From: Salticus scenicus
Lineage: Eukaryota; Arthropoda; Arachnida; Araneae; Salticidae
DNA: 64,000 nt
Reading direction: 5' to 3'
Assembly: GCA_963930645.1 (NCBI GenBank)
Contig: OZ005652.1
Coordinates: forward strand, 348,960,602 to 349,024,601
This document shows, piece after piece, positions 30,985 to 42,873 of the stretch. A program made the translations under genes and the position numbers. The stretch's first letter is position 1. Each line of letters begins with the position of its first letter. A model generated the notes under the pieces. It was not told the origin of the DNA. It did no database searches and worked only from the letters and a program-made list of their open reading frames with translations.

Positions 30985-32759
30985 GTATTTAATTACATAG
31001 TAAATTTTGTTTTAGTTTGACTTATTTCTGTTGCTTTTCACGTATATCCATTTCATATAATCACTCCTCTTTTAAAATATATACAATATTATTGTGACTA
31101 ATGAATATCTTCATTTAAAATCATATTGCATCACAAAATACTTTTTTTTCTGTCCAGTTTATGAAGTGGAATTTTTTTTTTAAGTAAAAAAAAAAAAAGC
31201 AAAATAGTTTTAAATATCATGTATCTGTATAATATTTGGACCAGTTACGATTAAATTTTGTAGAAACAATATGATAGTGAATTAATAAAGACGTGAGAAT
31301 AAAAAATAATTCATATGTAATATTTAAGCACATGGACTCAGTTCAGCAATCTAATAATAATTAAAAATTAAAAAGACAACATTTGTCTAAGATCATTTTA
31401 CTGAAAAATCTATTTTTAAAAATTGCATCTTTGCAAGCGTTATTTTAAACCTAGCAGTACTTTAAGGATAAAACCAAAATATGAACTTTTGTTATAAATT
31501 GACTAAAAAGCACAATAATAAAAAGTATAATCAAAATAAATACTAAGGTTTTTTTTTTTTTTTTTTTTTGACAAAAAATTATGCCAAAAGGAATAAATAG
31601 CAAAATAAATTAAAAGGCATCACCATTATGGCAGCAAAAATTTAAAAGTCGTTATAATTTTTTATGCATTGATTATAGCATTAAAATTCTAATTTAAAAA
31701 TACAAAAAAAAAAAAAAAAAAAAATCTACAAAATTCTAAAATCCACACAGTCTCTGGTCCCAAGCTATGTGGATTTATGGGAGTGTACTATCTATCTCTC
31801 TCTCTCTATATATATATATGGAAAAGAAATATCATCTGTTTTATAAATTTTAAAATAAAATGAAATTTGTTTTATGAAAGCTAGCGTTGTAGTCTGCATG
31901 TCTTTAGTGACTCTGACTCCATCAATAACCTTCCTGATTCTGACTCCACAGCCTTGATTAGATCTATTCTTTTAAATTTTCTTTTAGACTTATTTATTTA
32001 TTTCAAATTAGAGATAGAATTTTTTCTCATTATATTATTATAGTAGTGATGTCATATTTTTTTTCTGCTAAATCATCCTTCTTGCATTATATTTTATTGA
32101 TTTCCTCCAAATCAAGGATAAACTTTATTTATTATTATTATTTTAAATACATTTCTGTAGAAGTGATGGCAGTTTTAATTATTAGTTTTGGGGAACTTGG
32201 GCTTTTAATATTAAGACTAGCTGGCTTCAACCGCTTTGCTGGGCATTATATTTAAAGGATTTCTTTTTAATTGAATAGTTGAAACGTTTAAATAAATATA
32301 TTTCGATTGGCGACTTTTTTCTTCAGTTTTAGTATGGGATCTCCTTGACAATAGCAAACATTTTTTGAACTTCTCGAATCTGTACAACAAAACTATTATT
32401 AAAACGAATATTCTCAAAAACTGTCAAATAGAAATGATAATTCTTCGAATATTCTGGAAACAGTTGAAGCTGTTACTCGTGCAGTAAAAATTACTAGTCG
32501 ATGAATGGTCGAATCGGAGAACGCACGTAAGTCGTTTTCGCAGTAATCACTATAATGCAAATATGTACGCTTCACACACATGAAAACAACAACAACAACA
32601 AAAAAAAAATCTGGAGTGACTCCACTCGACTTTCCGAACATTGAGTAACTAACAGTTTTGTAGATAAAATAAAGAAAGAGGAATTGCTAAACAAACAAAA
32701 GAGAGAAAACCATAATAGAGTGTTTTTTTCTCCATATATCACACGAGGTTTTATTTAAT
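30985..32759 (+). other. First part of Cbl intron 2
   Basis: Intron 2 runs 30985-42741, about 11.8 kb. This part is AT-rich with A/T runs (31183-31198, 31549-31570, 31704-31725), a (CT)/(TA) run near 31793-31820 and a (CAA)n near 32585-32602. No gene or bounded element recognised. Confidence 0.6.
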
Positions 32760-33610
32760 GCTACTGAACTTTGAGCCCTTAGATCATAATGATAAAGAAT
32801 TTTTCGTTTTGTCCCTGTAAAAATCTATAGATGCTAGATTCACCAAAATGCTTATAGTTAGTGCAACAGTGATTTATAATATTCATACAAATTTTCAGCT
32901 CAATTGAATAAGGCGTTTAGATGCTATCGCACTTTTAAAAATTTGGTCTCATAGGCCATAATGATAAAGAATTTTTCTTTGTGTCCCTGTAAAAAAACTG
33001 TAGTGCTAGATTCACCAAAATCTATACAGTTGGTGCAAATGCGACCTATAACATGTGTACAATTTTTTTGCTCAGATTAATAAGGCGTTTAGACGCTATC
33101 ACACTTTTAAAAATTTGGCCCCATTGGCCTTAATGATAAAGAATTTTTCTTTGTGTCCCTGTAAAAAAACTATAAGTGCTAGATTCTCCAAAATCTATAC
33201 AGATTGAGTATCTGTGACCTATAATATGGGTATAAAATTTTTGCTCAATTGAATAAGGCGTTTAGATGCTATCGCACTTTTAAGATTTTGGTCCCATAGG
33301 CCATAATGATAAAGAATTTTTCTTTGTGTCCCTGTAAAAAAACTATAAGTGCTAGATTCACCAAAATCTATAGGGTTCGTACTATGGTGACTTACAATAT
33401 ACGTACCAACTTTCAGGTTAATCGAACAAAGCCTTTAGACGCTAGCGTGTTCACAAACATACACACATACACACACACATACATACATCATCGTAAAAAT
33501 AGTGAAAACGGACTCAGGGGACCTCAAAACGTATAGAAACATCAAAATCTCGAATTCGGATTTTTGACATGATTACAATACTTTCCTCACTATAGTGTTC
33601 GGAAAGTAAA
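32760..33610 (+). repeat. Hairpin-terminated module with about 172-bp monomers
   Basis: GATAAAGAATTTTTC begins near 32791, 32963, 33134 and 33307, giving four monomers of 171-173 bp that share TGTCCCTGTAAAAA and AAGGCGTTTAGA. A (CA)n/(CATA)n run, CAGGGGACCTCAAAACGTAT and a terminal hairpin (ACTTTCC/GGAAAGT) ending near 33608 follow. Same layout as the 140-bp family but a different monomer. Confidence 0.7.
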
Positions 33611-33611
33611 A

Positions 33612-33925
33612 AATCACTGGGACAGCCCTACACCGCTGTGCATGCATGAATCTCAGAACACATGAAACTGGGTTCCGCGGCAACCACTATCACACATGTT
33701 AAAACGAAAAAACATCACTGTCCCCTACCTCGCTGTGCATAAATTTGAAAATGCACATAACTGGGTCCCGCGGCAATCACTATTATGCATGTTAAAACCA
33801 AAAAAACATCACTGGAACCCCTACCTCACTGTGCATGAATCTGAAAACACACGAAACTCTTTTTTGCAGTAATTACTGTCAAGCATGCTAAAACCAAAAA
33901 AACATCACTGGACACCCTTACCTCA
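33612..33925 (+). repeat. Minisatellite, about 98-bp unit, three copies
   Basis: Each unit has CTGTGCAT, AAACTGGG-type, CGCGGCAAtCACTAT and ATGTTAAAACcAAAAAAACATCACTG-like blocks. Directly follows the module above. Confidence 0.7.
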
Positions 33926-34360
33926 AATCAATGAAAATCAAATAAACCAATCAAATCTCTCGTAATTCTTTATAACGTAGCTCTAGTTCAATGTAAAATA
34001 CACTCAAGTCAATGAAAATCAAATAAACCAATCAAATCTCTTGTAATTCCTCAAAACGTAGCTCTAGTTCAACGTAAAATAGACTCAAATCAATGAAAAT
34101 CAAATCTCTCGTAATTCCTTATAACGTAGTTCTAGTTCAACGTAAAATACACTCAAATCAATGAAAATCAAATAAACCAATCAAATCTCTTGTAATTCCT
34201 CAAAATGTAGCTCTAGTTCAACGTAAAATTCACTCAAATCAATAAAAATCAAATAAACCAATCAAATCTCTCGTAATTCCTCATAATGAAGCTCTAGTTC
34301 AATGTAAAATACACTCAAATCAATGAAAATCAAATAAACCAATCAAATCTCTTCTAAGAT
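33926..34360 (+). repeat. Minisatellite, about 81-bp unit, five to six copies
   Basis: CAATGAAAATCAAATAAACC recurs at about 33929, 34009, 34159 and 34321 with variant or shortened units between, each followed by CAAATCTC, GTAATTC and TAGCTCTAGTTCAA. Non-coding. Confidence 0.8.
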
Positions 34361-34686
34361 TCTCCATCTGTGTCATTATAGAAATGGGAAGTTTTATTTT
34401 CATATTTTTATTAATTAAAAGAAAACTTATCAAAAATTCGAAAATCTGACTTCGATGTGCACAATGACCCTTTGGAGGGCACTTTTGTGTTAAATTTTTA
34501 AAGGTTTGTTAATATTAAGATGAAACATGAAAGAAATTAAAAAAAATAATAATGATTAAGTGATGAATATTTAAAAGATAAAATTGGTGTCAAAATGTAA
34601 ACCCAATTATGTAAAAAAAAAAAAAATGGCTGCCTAATCAAATTTTCTATACTCTGCATTTTGGCTTCAGTTTCATCTTTTTAAAT
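34361..34686. other. Intronic repeat flank of the intron 2 hAT
   Basis: AT-rich. Its last 60 bp (CTCTGCATTTTGGCTTCAG) belong to a tandem family that resumes right of the hAT at 42219. Confidence 0.45.
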
Positions 34687-35599
34687 CAGGGTTGGCAAGT
34701 TTCTTCCAAGGTGGAAAAAAACCATGGAAAAAACCAGCCGGAAGAAATAGGTTTCTTCCAAGTGGAAGAAATCGAAGAAACTGTTTTTCTTAAAATTTTA
34801 TCCTATAAATTGCAAATTTATAAGATACAATGGATGCATTTAACTTATAAACAATTTTAAGTAACTTTAATTATACCTATTACAATTTAATTACATATTT
34901 AATTAATAATTATGAGACTTTTACCGAAGTAATCTTCGGTATTTGATGATTACATTCCAAAATACTCAAAATCCGTTAAAAAAAAAAAAAAAAAATATTT
35001 CAATTTAAACAGTGTAAAGTTTTATAATTTGGACAATTTTATTTCCTTAAATGGTATTAAATAATAGTTTGGATCACTTGCTTATACTTTCTGATAAAAC
35101 CATAAAACAGCTCTTAACAAACATCCAGTTAATTAAAAGAACCAGTACTATTCAATAATTACTGTATTACAAAATGTCATCAAAAACTGTATTTTCCTTA
35201 TACAGTTGAAGATCTTTAATCCGCACACCTTGGTTCTAGAACTTGTGCGGATTTTAGATTTTTGCAAATTATAGATCAATGATGCCATTTCTTTGCTATA
35301 TGAATTAGTATAAGTTACATTAAACAATAAACTTTATTTAATGAAGCTAGAATTAGAATTGTTTGTTTTTATATAATGTACTAAAGGTAATACTAATCTA
35401 TATATATAAAAGAGTAAACTGACTGATTCACTGACTGATTCACTGACTCAACACGGTTGTGGCGATCCTATGGGAGATAGTCACAATTTTTGGTGAGCAG
35501 GTTGATTTTAGGACCCTGACGCTCACTAAGACGGGATTTTGTGAAATACCCCCTCGTTCCCCCCCAGGGGGGGCAGAAGGCAAAAACCACCTTTATAAG

Positions 35600-36284
35600 C
35601 ATAACTCGGCTCCAAATTGCTTCACGGTGTAGAAATTGCAGATAGGGAGACTAGACTTGAATACAAAAAAATCATTTTCTGCGATTTTGGAATTTTGGAT
35701 TTTTAAGGGGGGTGGGGGGTAAAAATGAGATTTTCGGGGGAGCATAAGGGAAAATCACATTTATAAGTATAACTCGGCACCAAATTACTTCACAGTGAAG
35801 AAATCGCAGATGGGGAGACTAGAATTGAATACGAAAAAATCATTTTCTGCAATTTTGGAATTTTTGATTTTTAAGGGGGAAAAGGGGTGAAAATGATTTT
35901 CGGAGGTGCAGAAGGCAAAAACAATTTTATAAGCATAACTCGGCTCCAAATTGCTTCACGAGGAAGATATTGCAGATGGGGAGACTAGACTTGAATACAA
36001 AAAAATCATTTTCTGCGATTTTGGATTTTTAAGGGGGAAAAGGGGTGAAAAGGATTTTCGGAGGCGCAGGAGGCAAAAACACCTTTATAAGCATAACTCG
36101 GCTCCAAATTACTTCACGATGAAAAAATTGCAGATGGGGAGACTAGACTTAAGTACAAAAAAATCATTTTCTGCAATTTTGGAATTTTGGATTTTTAAGG
36201 GGGGAGAGGGGGTAAAAAGGATTTTCGGGGAGAAATTTAGCAATATATGGATTTTCGAGTAAAATTCTAGCAGTAATAGCTCAA

Positions 36285-36347
<63 letters not shown>

Positions 36348-38110
36348 CAAACGTCTTCTTGAAGGTATTTGCAAAAATTGATTTTTTCCGATTTTCGATT
36401 TTGGGGGAGAGTTACGAAGGGGCAAATTCGATCCCCCCCCCCCTTTTGGCACTAAATTCGTCCGTTGAAATCTATAGGTGCTGAGGTCACAAATTTTAGT
36501 GTGTGGCTTATTTACGTGTGTCCAAAATTTTGTGAAAGCCCCCCCTTTACCCCTTTGGTGGCGTGGTGGGGAATAAAAGGGTAAAATCACTGATTCACAG
36601 ATTCAACACAGCCGTGGCAATTCTATGGGAGATAGGCTCGCAAATTTTGGTGAGCACGTTAGTTTTAGGACCCTGACGCTCATTAAGGCGGGATTTTGTA
36701 AAATATCCCCCCGCTCCCCCTGGGGGGGCAGAAGGCAAAACCTCCCTTATAAGCATAATTCGGCTCCAAATAGCTTCACGGTGAAGAAATTGCAAAGAGA
36801 GGGACTAGAATTGAGTGAAAAAAAAAAAAGCATTTCCTGCGATTTGAGTTTTGGATTTTTAAGAGGGGGGGGGGGGAGGGGGTGAAACTATCTTCGGAGG
36901 CAAATTTAGCAAAATACGGGTTTTCGAGTAAAACTGTTCCAATAAGAGCACAAATATATAGAAAATCGCCAAGAATCTTCTTGAGGATATTTCCAAAACA
37001 TCATATTTGGTTTTTTGTGATATTCGATTTTTTTTTTTTTTTGGGGGGGGGGGGGGGGATTTACGATGGGGCAAATTCGAGCCCCTCTTTTAGCGCTAAA
37101 TTCATCCGGGGAAATCTATAGGACCTGAGGTTACAAATTTTAGTGAGTGGCTTACTTACGTGTGTCTGACACCCACTGTAATGAAGTTTTGCGAAAGTCC
37201 CCCATTTTCCCCTTAGGGGGGGGGCAATATAAACCCGTTTTCCAGTATAACTTTGCTTCAAATTATCTCAGTAAGATTAATTTGTATATGTGGGTTGTTT
37301 ATACTTTTCCAACACGCACAGTAAAGGGATTTTACAAATTTTCACCCTTCCCCCCTTCAAAGGCGGGGAGAGAGGCAAAAAACGCTTTTAAGAGTAACTC
37401 TGCTCCAAATTATCTCATAATAACGAGTTTTTGATATGTCGATTGGTTATGCGTACTCAAGACACACACTACTAAGGGATTTTGTAAAATTCCACCTTAT
37501 CCCCCTTGGGGGTGGGGTGGGGCAAAATCATGTTTTCATGCGTAACTCTGCTCCAAACTATCTTGATGATTTTTTATGTGCGGGCTGGTTATGCGTTCCC
37601 AACACGCACTATAAGGGGATTTTTGTGAACTTTTCCTTTTCCTACCTTTAAAAGCGGGGTGGGGGAGGGGGGCAAAAACACGTTTTAAGGAGTAACTCTG
37701 CTCCAAATTATCTCAGGAAAGCGATTTTTTGATAGGTTGATTGGTTATGCGTACTCAACACAAACTACAAAGGGATTATTTGGAATTCCGTACTATCACC
37801 CCATTGAGGGTTGGGGGTTATTTTAAAACATGTTTTCATGTGAACTCTGTTCCAAACTATCTTGGAATGCCAATTTTTGATGCGTGGACTGCTTATGCGT
37901 ATTCAACACACACTACAAATTGATTTTGTGAAACTCCACCCTGCCTCTCCTTAGTGGTGGGGGGGGGGGGCATGTATTCAGTTAAGAGCGGGTCGGGGGG
38001 GGGCAGGGACTAAAAAACACGTTTTAAAACATAACTGTGCTTCAAATATACTCAGAATCCCGATTTTTTAATATGTGGGCTAGGTATGTGTATGCAACAT
38101 GCACTATAAA
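35600..38110 (+). repeat. Tandem monomers inside the Helitron, about 150-170 bp
   Basis: AACTCGGCTCCAAATTGCTT-type blocks at about 35606, 35768, 35939, 36098 and 36758 (first subtype, with GGGAGACTAGA and a G-rich stretch), and AACTCTGCTCCAAATTATCT-type blocks at about 37250, 37400, 37550, 37700, 37850 and 38030 (second subtype, with CAACACGCACTA). Both start from the same TAACTC.GCTCCAAAT core, so the whole Helitron body grew by amplification. Confidence 0.8.
36287..36343. repeat. (AT)n microsatellite
   Basis: Uninterrupted AT dinucleotides between two Helitron monomers. Confidence 0.95.
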
Positions 38111-39159
38111 GGGATTTTGTGAAGTGTGGCGAGTGGATAAAACTGCTATCGAAGGTATCGAGAACTTTAACTTAGATTTTGACTGATTTCAATGATTTTA
38201 TTATTATTAATGATATGGTATTTTGAGACTTCATTTCAATATAATGACCAGCGAAGCGGGCAAAGCCTGCTAGTAAATATATAAAACAATAAACTTTATT
38301 TAATGAAGCTAGAATTAGAATTGTTTGTTTTTATATAATGTACTAAAGGTAATACTAATAAATATATAAAACAATAAAATTTGTTTAATGAAGTAGAAGC
38401 AATGTATAATTTAAACCATTAAATGAGTAATTTATTAAAAAACTGTACTCCTACTTCTGGACTGTGATTAACAGTATGTGTATGCAGATTAACAGTATGT
38501 CTATATCTCAGATCTGTCTAAGCAGACAGATACTTGCAATGCGATTAGTTTGATGCAGGGTTGGGTTTTTGACGTCAAAAAGTGGTTTTTGACATGACAA
38601 AGGTTTAAACATGGTTTAAACCGTCAAAAACCTGTCATAAGCCTCTATACCGTCAAAAACCTGTATTGTCAAAATTCAACATCTATAAATGAGCTAAAAT
38701 CTGGTTAGAAATAGGATTTAGTAATATTTGCCATATACAAGTGAATATCTAAATCTAAATATTATGCTGTTTATAAATTAAGAAATCTGAAAACAATTTG
38801 TAGATAATTTATAAAAAATTAGGTAAATATACTGGTTTATATAATCTAAGAAATATATACAAAGTATGCATACAGTTATATTTTGTATGTTTATGTTTAT
38901 TTATATTAATATTTATGAAATTCTAAAATTCCGAAGTTACTTATGAATTTTCACATAAGACATGAAAACACAGGAATACTGGATTTTTTTTTTTTTTCTT
39001 TAAGTAAAACATAATATATGTGGGCAGTAAATTAATATGAATTTGAAAATAATTATATTTATAATCTACATTTATTATACTTATCATTTATTAATGAATT
39101 TTTATCTATTTATTATTATTATTGATTGTATAAATATTTGCACCTGTTTATAACTTGGA

Positions 39160-39402
39160 CTATTGGTGTTCGGTGTTTTGGGAGTAAGGCTGATTGACTA
39201 CTGTAGTATCTTAGGCCTAAGGGGTATTGCCCTCCGTGTGGGTCTGTCTACAGGGTCCTAGCCTGTATTTATACAAGTTTCGGAGAAAAACATGAAAAAT
39301 TCTGAATGGCTAGGCCAACGAGTGCGCCCTGGGATCAAACCCTACACCTCACGTTTACCAGCTTTGAGCGTAGTACCACTTGGCTGCTGGTGGGCCCTAC
39401 AG
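39160..39402 (-). repeat. tRNA-derived SINE, family 2
   Basis: Shares TCCTAG, TTTCGGAGAAA.ACATG.AAAATTC and GGCTAGGCCAACGAG blocks with 63083-63251. On the minus strand its head reads like a tRNA: a box-A-like GCCAAGTGGTACTACGC near 39375-39395 and a box-B-like GGTTTGATCCC near 39330-39345. Non-coding retroelement; tail not clear. Confidence 0.6.
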
Positions 39403-39889
39403 CTTAGACTAATAATTTTTTCAAAAATTTGTACGGGTAAATATTACATTTATTACAATTTATACATGTCCAGAAAGCATTCATATTTCTCGTGTTTCAC
39501 GGTAATTATATGAATTTCAGACACAATTCAAGCTTTTTTAACATTCAGAATTATTACTTTTTCTTAAAAACTTGCAATATCAGCAGTCATTAAGAAAAAA
39601 AAAGTTATATTTTTTTTTATAAAATATTTAAATACAAAATATTAGGCTATGCATTTTTATTTTACTGGTTAAATACATAATACTAAAAGCACAATACTAA
39701 AAAAATTGAACAATACAATGTTGTATTGCAAATAAAATTATTTGTCAATCAAAATGATCTATCAATGATATATGAATCATAAATTTTTAGAAGCCAAGAG
39801 TTTTGTTTTTATATTAATCAAAATGTTATAATAATGTTTCTCCAAAAACATTAATATGTATTATGTTTACCTTTTAAAACATACTGATA

Positions 39890-40054
39890 CAGTGGCGGAT
39901 TTAAGGGGGGGGCTAGGGGGCTGAAGCCCCCCCCCCCCCCCAAAACACTGACATTCACAAATGAATATTGCAATTGTAAATTTTTTATTGGTTTAGAATA
40001 ACACTTTGAAAAATCTTAGCCCCCCCCAAAAGTCAAGTTCTGGATCCGCCACTG
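39890..40054. mobile_element. Short hAT MITE, exact 8-bp TSD
   Basis: CAGTGGCGGATTTAAG left and CAGTGGCGGATCCAG (reverse complement of right), with TACTGATA duplicated exactly at 39882-39889 and 40055-40062. C/G homopolymers inside. Third level of the nest. Confidence 0.93.
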
Positions 40055-41039
40055 TACTGATAAATAATATCTTATTGAAAACAACTATATTTTTAAAGTA
40101 TCGCGTAACTAAGTTTAACATGTGCTATATTAAGCATAATTATAAATAAATTTCATAATAATATATAAAAGTATCACAGCATATTTTGAATGAACATAGA
40201 AATAATTCATAGTAAAATTTTAAAAGCCTGAAGTTTTGTTTTTTATAATAATCAAAATGTTGTAACAATGTGTTTTTCAAAGAACATCATTCTATTTACT
40301 TTTCAAAAAATCCTTATGAACTATATTTTATTAAGCTAATTTTTCATATGACAATTAAATTATAAATATAGGTTTTTGACAGTTTTTGACATTTTTGACA
40401 AGGTGGTTTTTGACATGACGGTTTTAACCATGGTTTAAACCGTCAAAAACTGTCACGTGTCAAAAACCTGCCAACCCTGGTTTGATGCAGTTTTTAATGA
40501 CTGCATTGTAGATCTTATCTTCAAAACAAATGCTGGTACAATTTTTTCCTTAAATAGTTTTGTGTATTTTTGAAATACCACCATAAAAAGAACATTAACA
40601 CTAATAGTCCTTAAACATCTGTGAAAATACACAATCCCATCAATGCATATGCCATTTTTTTTTTTAAACGAATGAGCAATGCTGTTACTGGTAGGAGTTA
40701 GAAAACTGTACTTGCATGTGTTTTGTTTGATCACTAATTGAATATTATTTAGAGGATGTTCAGATTCTCTGAAAAAGTATAAAGGCAATAAAAGTATAAT
40801 TATTTTTTTTCCTTTTAAAATTAATTATGTATATCTAAACAAAATTTTACATTTTTTTTTTTTTTTTTTTTCATTTTAGCATGTGAATTAACATCATATT
40901 TTCTCATATACATCCAAAACATTGGATTTTCATTACAACAAAATCTTTTGTTTACATTTGCAAAGTGAGTGTGGATTATAGACAATTGCGAATTATGGGT
41001 ATGCGGATTATAGATCCTCAACTGTAGTTACATACAGTA

Positions 41040-41649
41040 CAGTCAAATCCCTCGAATCTGCAAATCCTTCTAATCCATAATCGATTTTTTAATGTAAAAG
41101 AAATTTACATCTCATATTTAAAAAAAAATTCATATTTCTCACATTTTTACTTTTTTTTAAAAAATAAAATTTTTAACTTAATCCTTGCTTTGAAACACTT
41201 TTTTTTTTGGGGATGGGGGGTAGCATTCTTGTATTTATTATCCTGAAATTCATACAGACGAGTGCTTAAAACACTTCACTATTAATCAATGTTTAAAAAA
41301 ATTAATCAGTAATGAATATTATTTCCAAACTTTCAAAAATATTTTTTTTTTTTTTTTTTTAAATATATTTGTTTGCATTTTATAGGTACCTATTATTTTA
41401 ATATATTTAAATTATTTACCATCATATAGGAATGTGATAGATTAGTTGTATTAATATTAAAGAAATACTTTATTCTAAAATTTATTAGAAATCATCTTTC
41501 CATTTTGATGTTTATTTATGAATTAATAATAACTGACTTTGTATCTGCAAAAGAAAACTGTAAACACAGGCAATGATCTCTAATCTGCGAATTCCTATAA
41601 TCCGCACAACCTCTGGACAAAACTTTTGAGAGTTAGAGGGAGTTGACTG
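41040..41649. mobile_element. Tigger-type MITE
   Basis: CAGTCAAATCCCTCGAA left, CAGTCAACTCCCTCTAA right (reverse complement), with TA on both sides (41038-41039, 41650-41651). AATCCGCA/TCTGCGAATT blocks lie inside the ends. Sits 15 bp right of the previous Tigger-type element, within the outer hAT. Confidence 0.8.
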
Positions 41650-42218
41650 TAAAACAAATGAAAAGTTTTTTAGTAGTTCAATACTACACTTTATTTTTCA
41701 ACTTAAAATAGATAAATACAAACTTTGGATTTTTTTTAGTCCTAGAGAACTTGCAGGAGAATTTAAAACTAGGTATCTTACTTATTGATACAGTTCATTG
41801 GGTACCAGATTTGAGTTTATACAAAAAATTGCATCCTTGAAAAAAAAAAAAAAAAATGCAAATATGGCTAAAAATTCCATAATTATTATCACTTGTACTG
41901 TTTGAACGTGCAATAATATGAGATAGTATCTACGCAAAAAGTTCTTAAAATATTAGCATTGAAAAGTAAAAACCCATCACTTGTATATATTTAGTGTTTG
42001 TTATCAAATAACTTATTTTTCTAAAAATATTTTTAATATTAATTATATTATAGTTTAGATTTGACATCATATTTAAGCTTTGAGTTTATATAGTTCATAA
42101 ATTTCAATTTTGAACATCTGTTTTGTCTTCTGGTTGGTTTCTTCCATTTCTTCCAGTTTCTTCCGGTTTTTTCCAGTTTCTTCCACTGTCCTGGAAGAAA
42201 CCCAACCCTGTTTTAAAT

Positions 42219-42665
42219 ATTCATAATTTCATCTCTTTTCTTTTATTTATCTTTAATTTCTTTCATGATTTTTCATATTGTGCTAATAATGAACTTTTAA
42301 AAGGTTTGCCGTATTTTTCAAGGCTGATCACGATTTCTTGAAGGATTGGACCAGGCAGCCCTACATAATTTTTTTTCATGCTCTACATTTTGGCACTAAT
42401 TTCATGTTTTTAATATTGGGCTTAGAAACCTTTTTAAAATTAGCCAGTATTTTCGAGGCTGACCATTATTTTCTGATAGATTTGACCAGGCTATCCTATG
42501 TCATTCTGAAGATTTTTTTTTTTATTCTCTACATTTTAGCACAAATTTCTTCTTTTTAATGAGTGAGGTAAGTAAACCATTAAAATTTGCCTGTTATTTT
42601 TGAGATTTCTCTCTCTCTCTCTTTGTTGTACATTTTAGCATCAGTTTCATCTTTTAATGAGTAGG
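42219..42665 (+). repeat. Tandem repeats of about 150 bp before Cbl exon 3
   Basis: Blocks CTCTACATTTTGGCAC, TTTTTCAAGGCTGATCACG/TTTTCGAGGCTGACCATTA and GACCAGGC recur about every 150 bp. A related piece lies left of the hAT near 34655-34686, so the hAT landed in this array. A (CT)n run is at 42608-42621. Confidence 0.6.
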
Positions 42666-42741
42666 GTATGTACACCATGATTTTATTTATTTATTTATTT
42701 TTTTATGCTTCATATACTGATGTATATTCATTTTCTTTCAG

Positions 42742-42873
42742 ACTTTTTCAGCCTTGGTCTACTTTATTAAGAAATTGGCAAATTCTTGCTGTAACTCATC
42801 CAGGATATGTAGCATTTTTAACATATGATGAAGTTAAAGCAAGGTTACAAAATTATATTAATAAACCAGGAAG
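42742..42873 (+). CDS. Cbl: Cbl exon 3 (start of SH2 domain)
   Basis: A 132-bp exon, TTTCAG|A at the left and GGAAG|gtaagc at the right, phase 2 at both ends. Joined to exon 2 it reads R-LFQPWSTLLRNWQILAVTHPGYVAFLTYDEVKARLQNYINKPG, the EF-hand to SH2 junction of Cbl. It includes the invariant THPGY.AFLTYDEVKARL. The following exon should carry the SH2 arginine that holds phosphotyrosine, the linker helix and the RING finger. I searched the remaining 21 kb by eye and did not find it, so it most likely lies past 64000. The intron 2 repeats end about 75 bp upstream. Confidence 0.96.

Larger units (their letters stand above)
35397..38273 (+). mobile_element. Non-autonomous Helitron, 2877 bp
   Basis: Begins TCTATATATATAAAAGAG directly after an A and ends in a GCGGGC-aaa-GCCTGC hairpin followed by TAG (CTAG end at 38273), with host T next. 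A|T insertion without duplication is the Helitron rule. The two flanks belong to an AT-rich unit that is itself locally duplicated (AACAATAAACTTTATTTAAT at about 35320, 38286 and 38367). No Rep/helicase; the interior is almost entirely tandem monomers. Confidence 0.88.
38556..40479. mobile_element. hAT element, second level of the intron 2 nest
   Basis: CAGGGTTGGGTTTTTGACG at the left is paired with CAGGGTTGGCAGGTTTTTGA (reverse complement of the right end). Exact 8-bp duplication GTTTGATG at 38548-38555 and 40480-40487. Many subterminal GTTTTTGACA repeats and a GGTTTAAACCGTCAAAAAC palindromic motif occur near both ends. No transposase; contains a SINE and a small hAT. Confidence 0.92.
35203..41024. 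mobile_element. Tigger/pogo-type element split by a Helitron and a hAT
   Basis: Left end CAGTTGAAGATCTTTAATCC and right end (reverse complement) CAGTTGAGGATCTATAATCC match at 18 of 20 positions. Both are flanked by TA (35201-35202, 41025-41026). Subtracting the inserted Helitron and hAT leaves about 1.0 kb. No transposase fragment recognised. Confidence 0.85.
34687..42210. mobile_element. hAT element, host of an intron 2 insertion nest
   Basis: Starts CAGGGTTGGCAAGTTTCTTC and ends with the inverse of CAGGGTTGGGTTTCTTCCAG. An exact 8-bp duplication TTTTAAAT flanks it (34679-34686, 42211-42218). Subterminal TTTCTTCCA repeats at both ends. Without the elements inserted in it (35203-41024 and 41040-41649) only about 1.1 kb remains, so it was a non-autonomous hAT. 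No transposase. Confidence 0.92.

Noticed and set aside
32760..34360. Tandem arrays considered as a CRISPR locus
   Set aside because: Units are contiguous 80-170-bp satellites without regular short repeats and unique spacers, in an animal intron.
35951..37651. Series of 60-110-aa ORFs on both strands
   Set aside because: They follow Helitron tandem monomers and G/C homopolymers; the same peptide motifs recur with the repeat.
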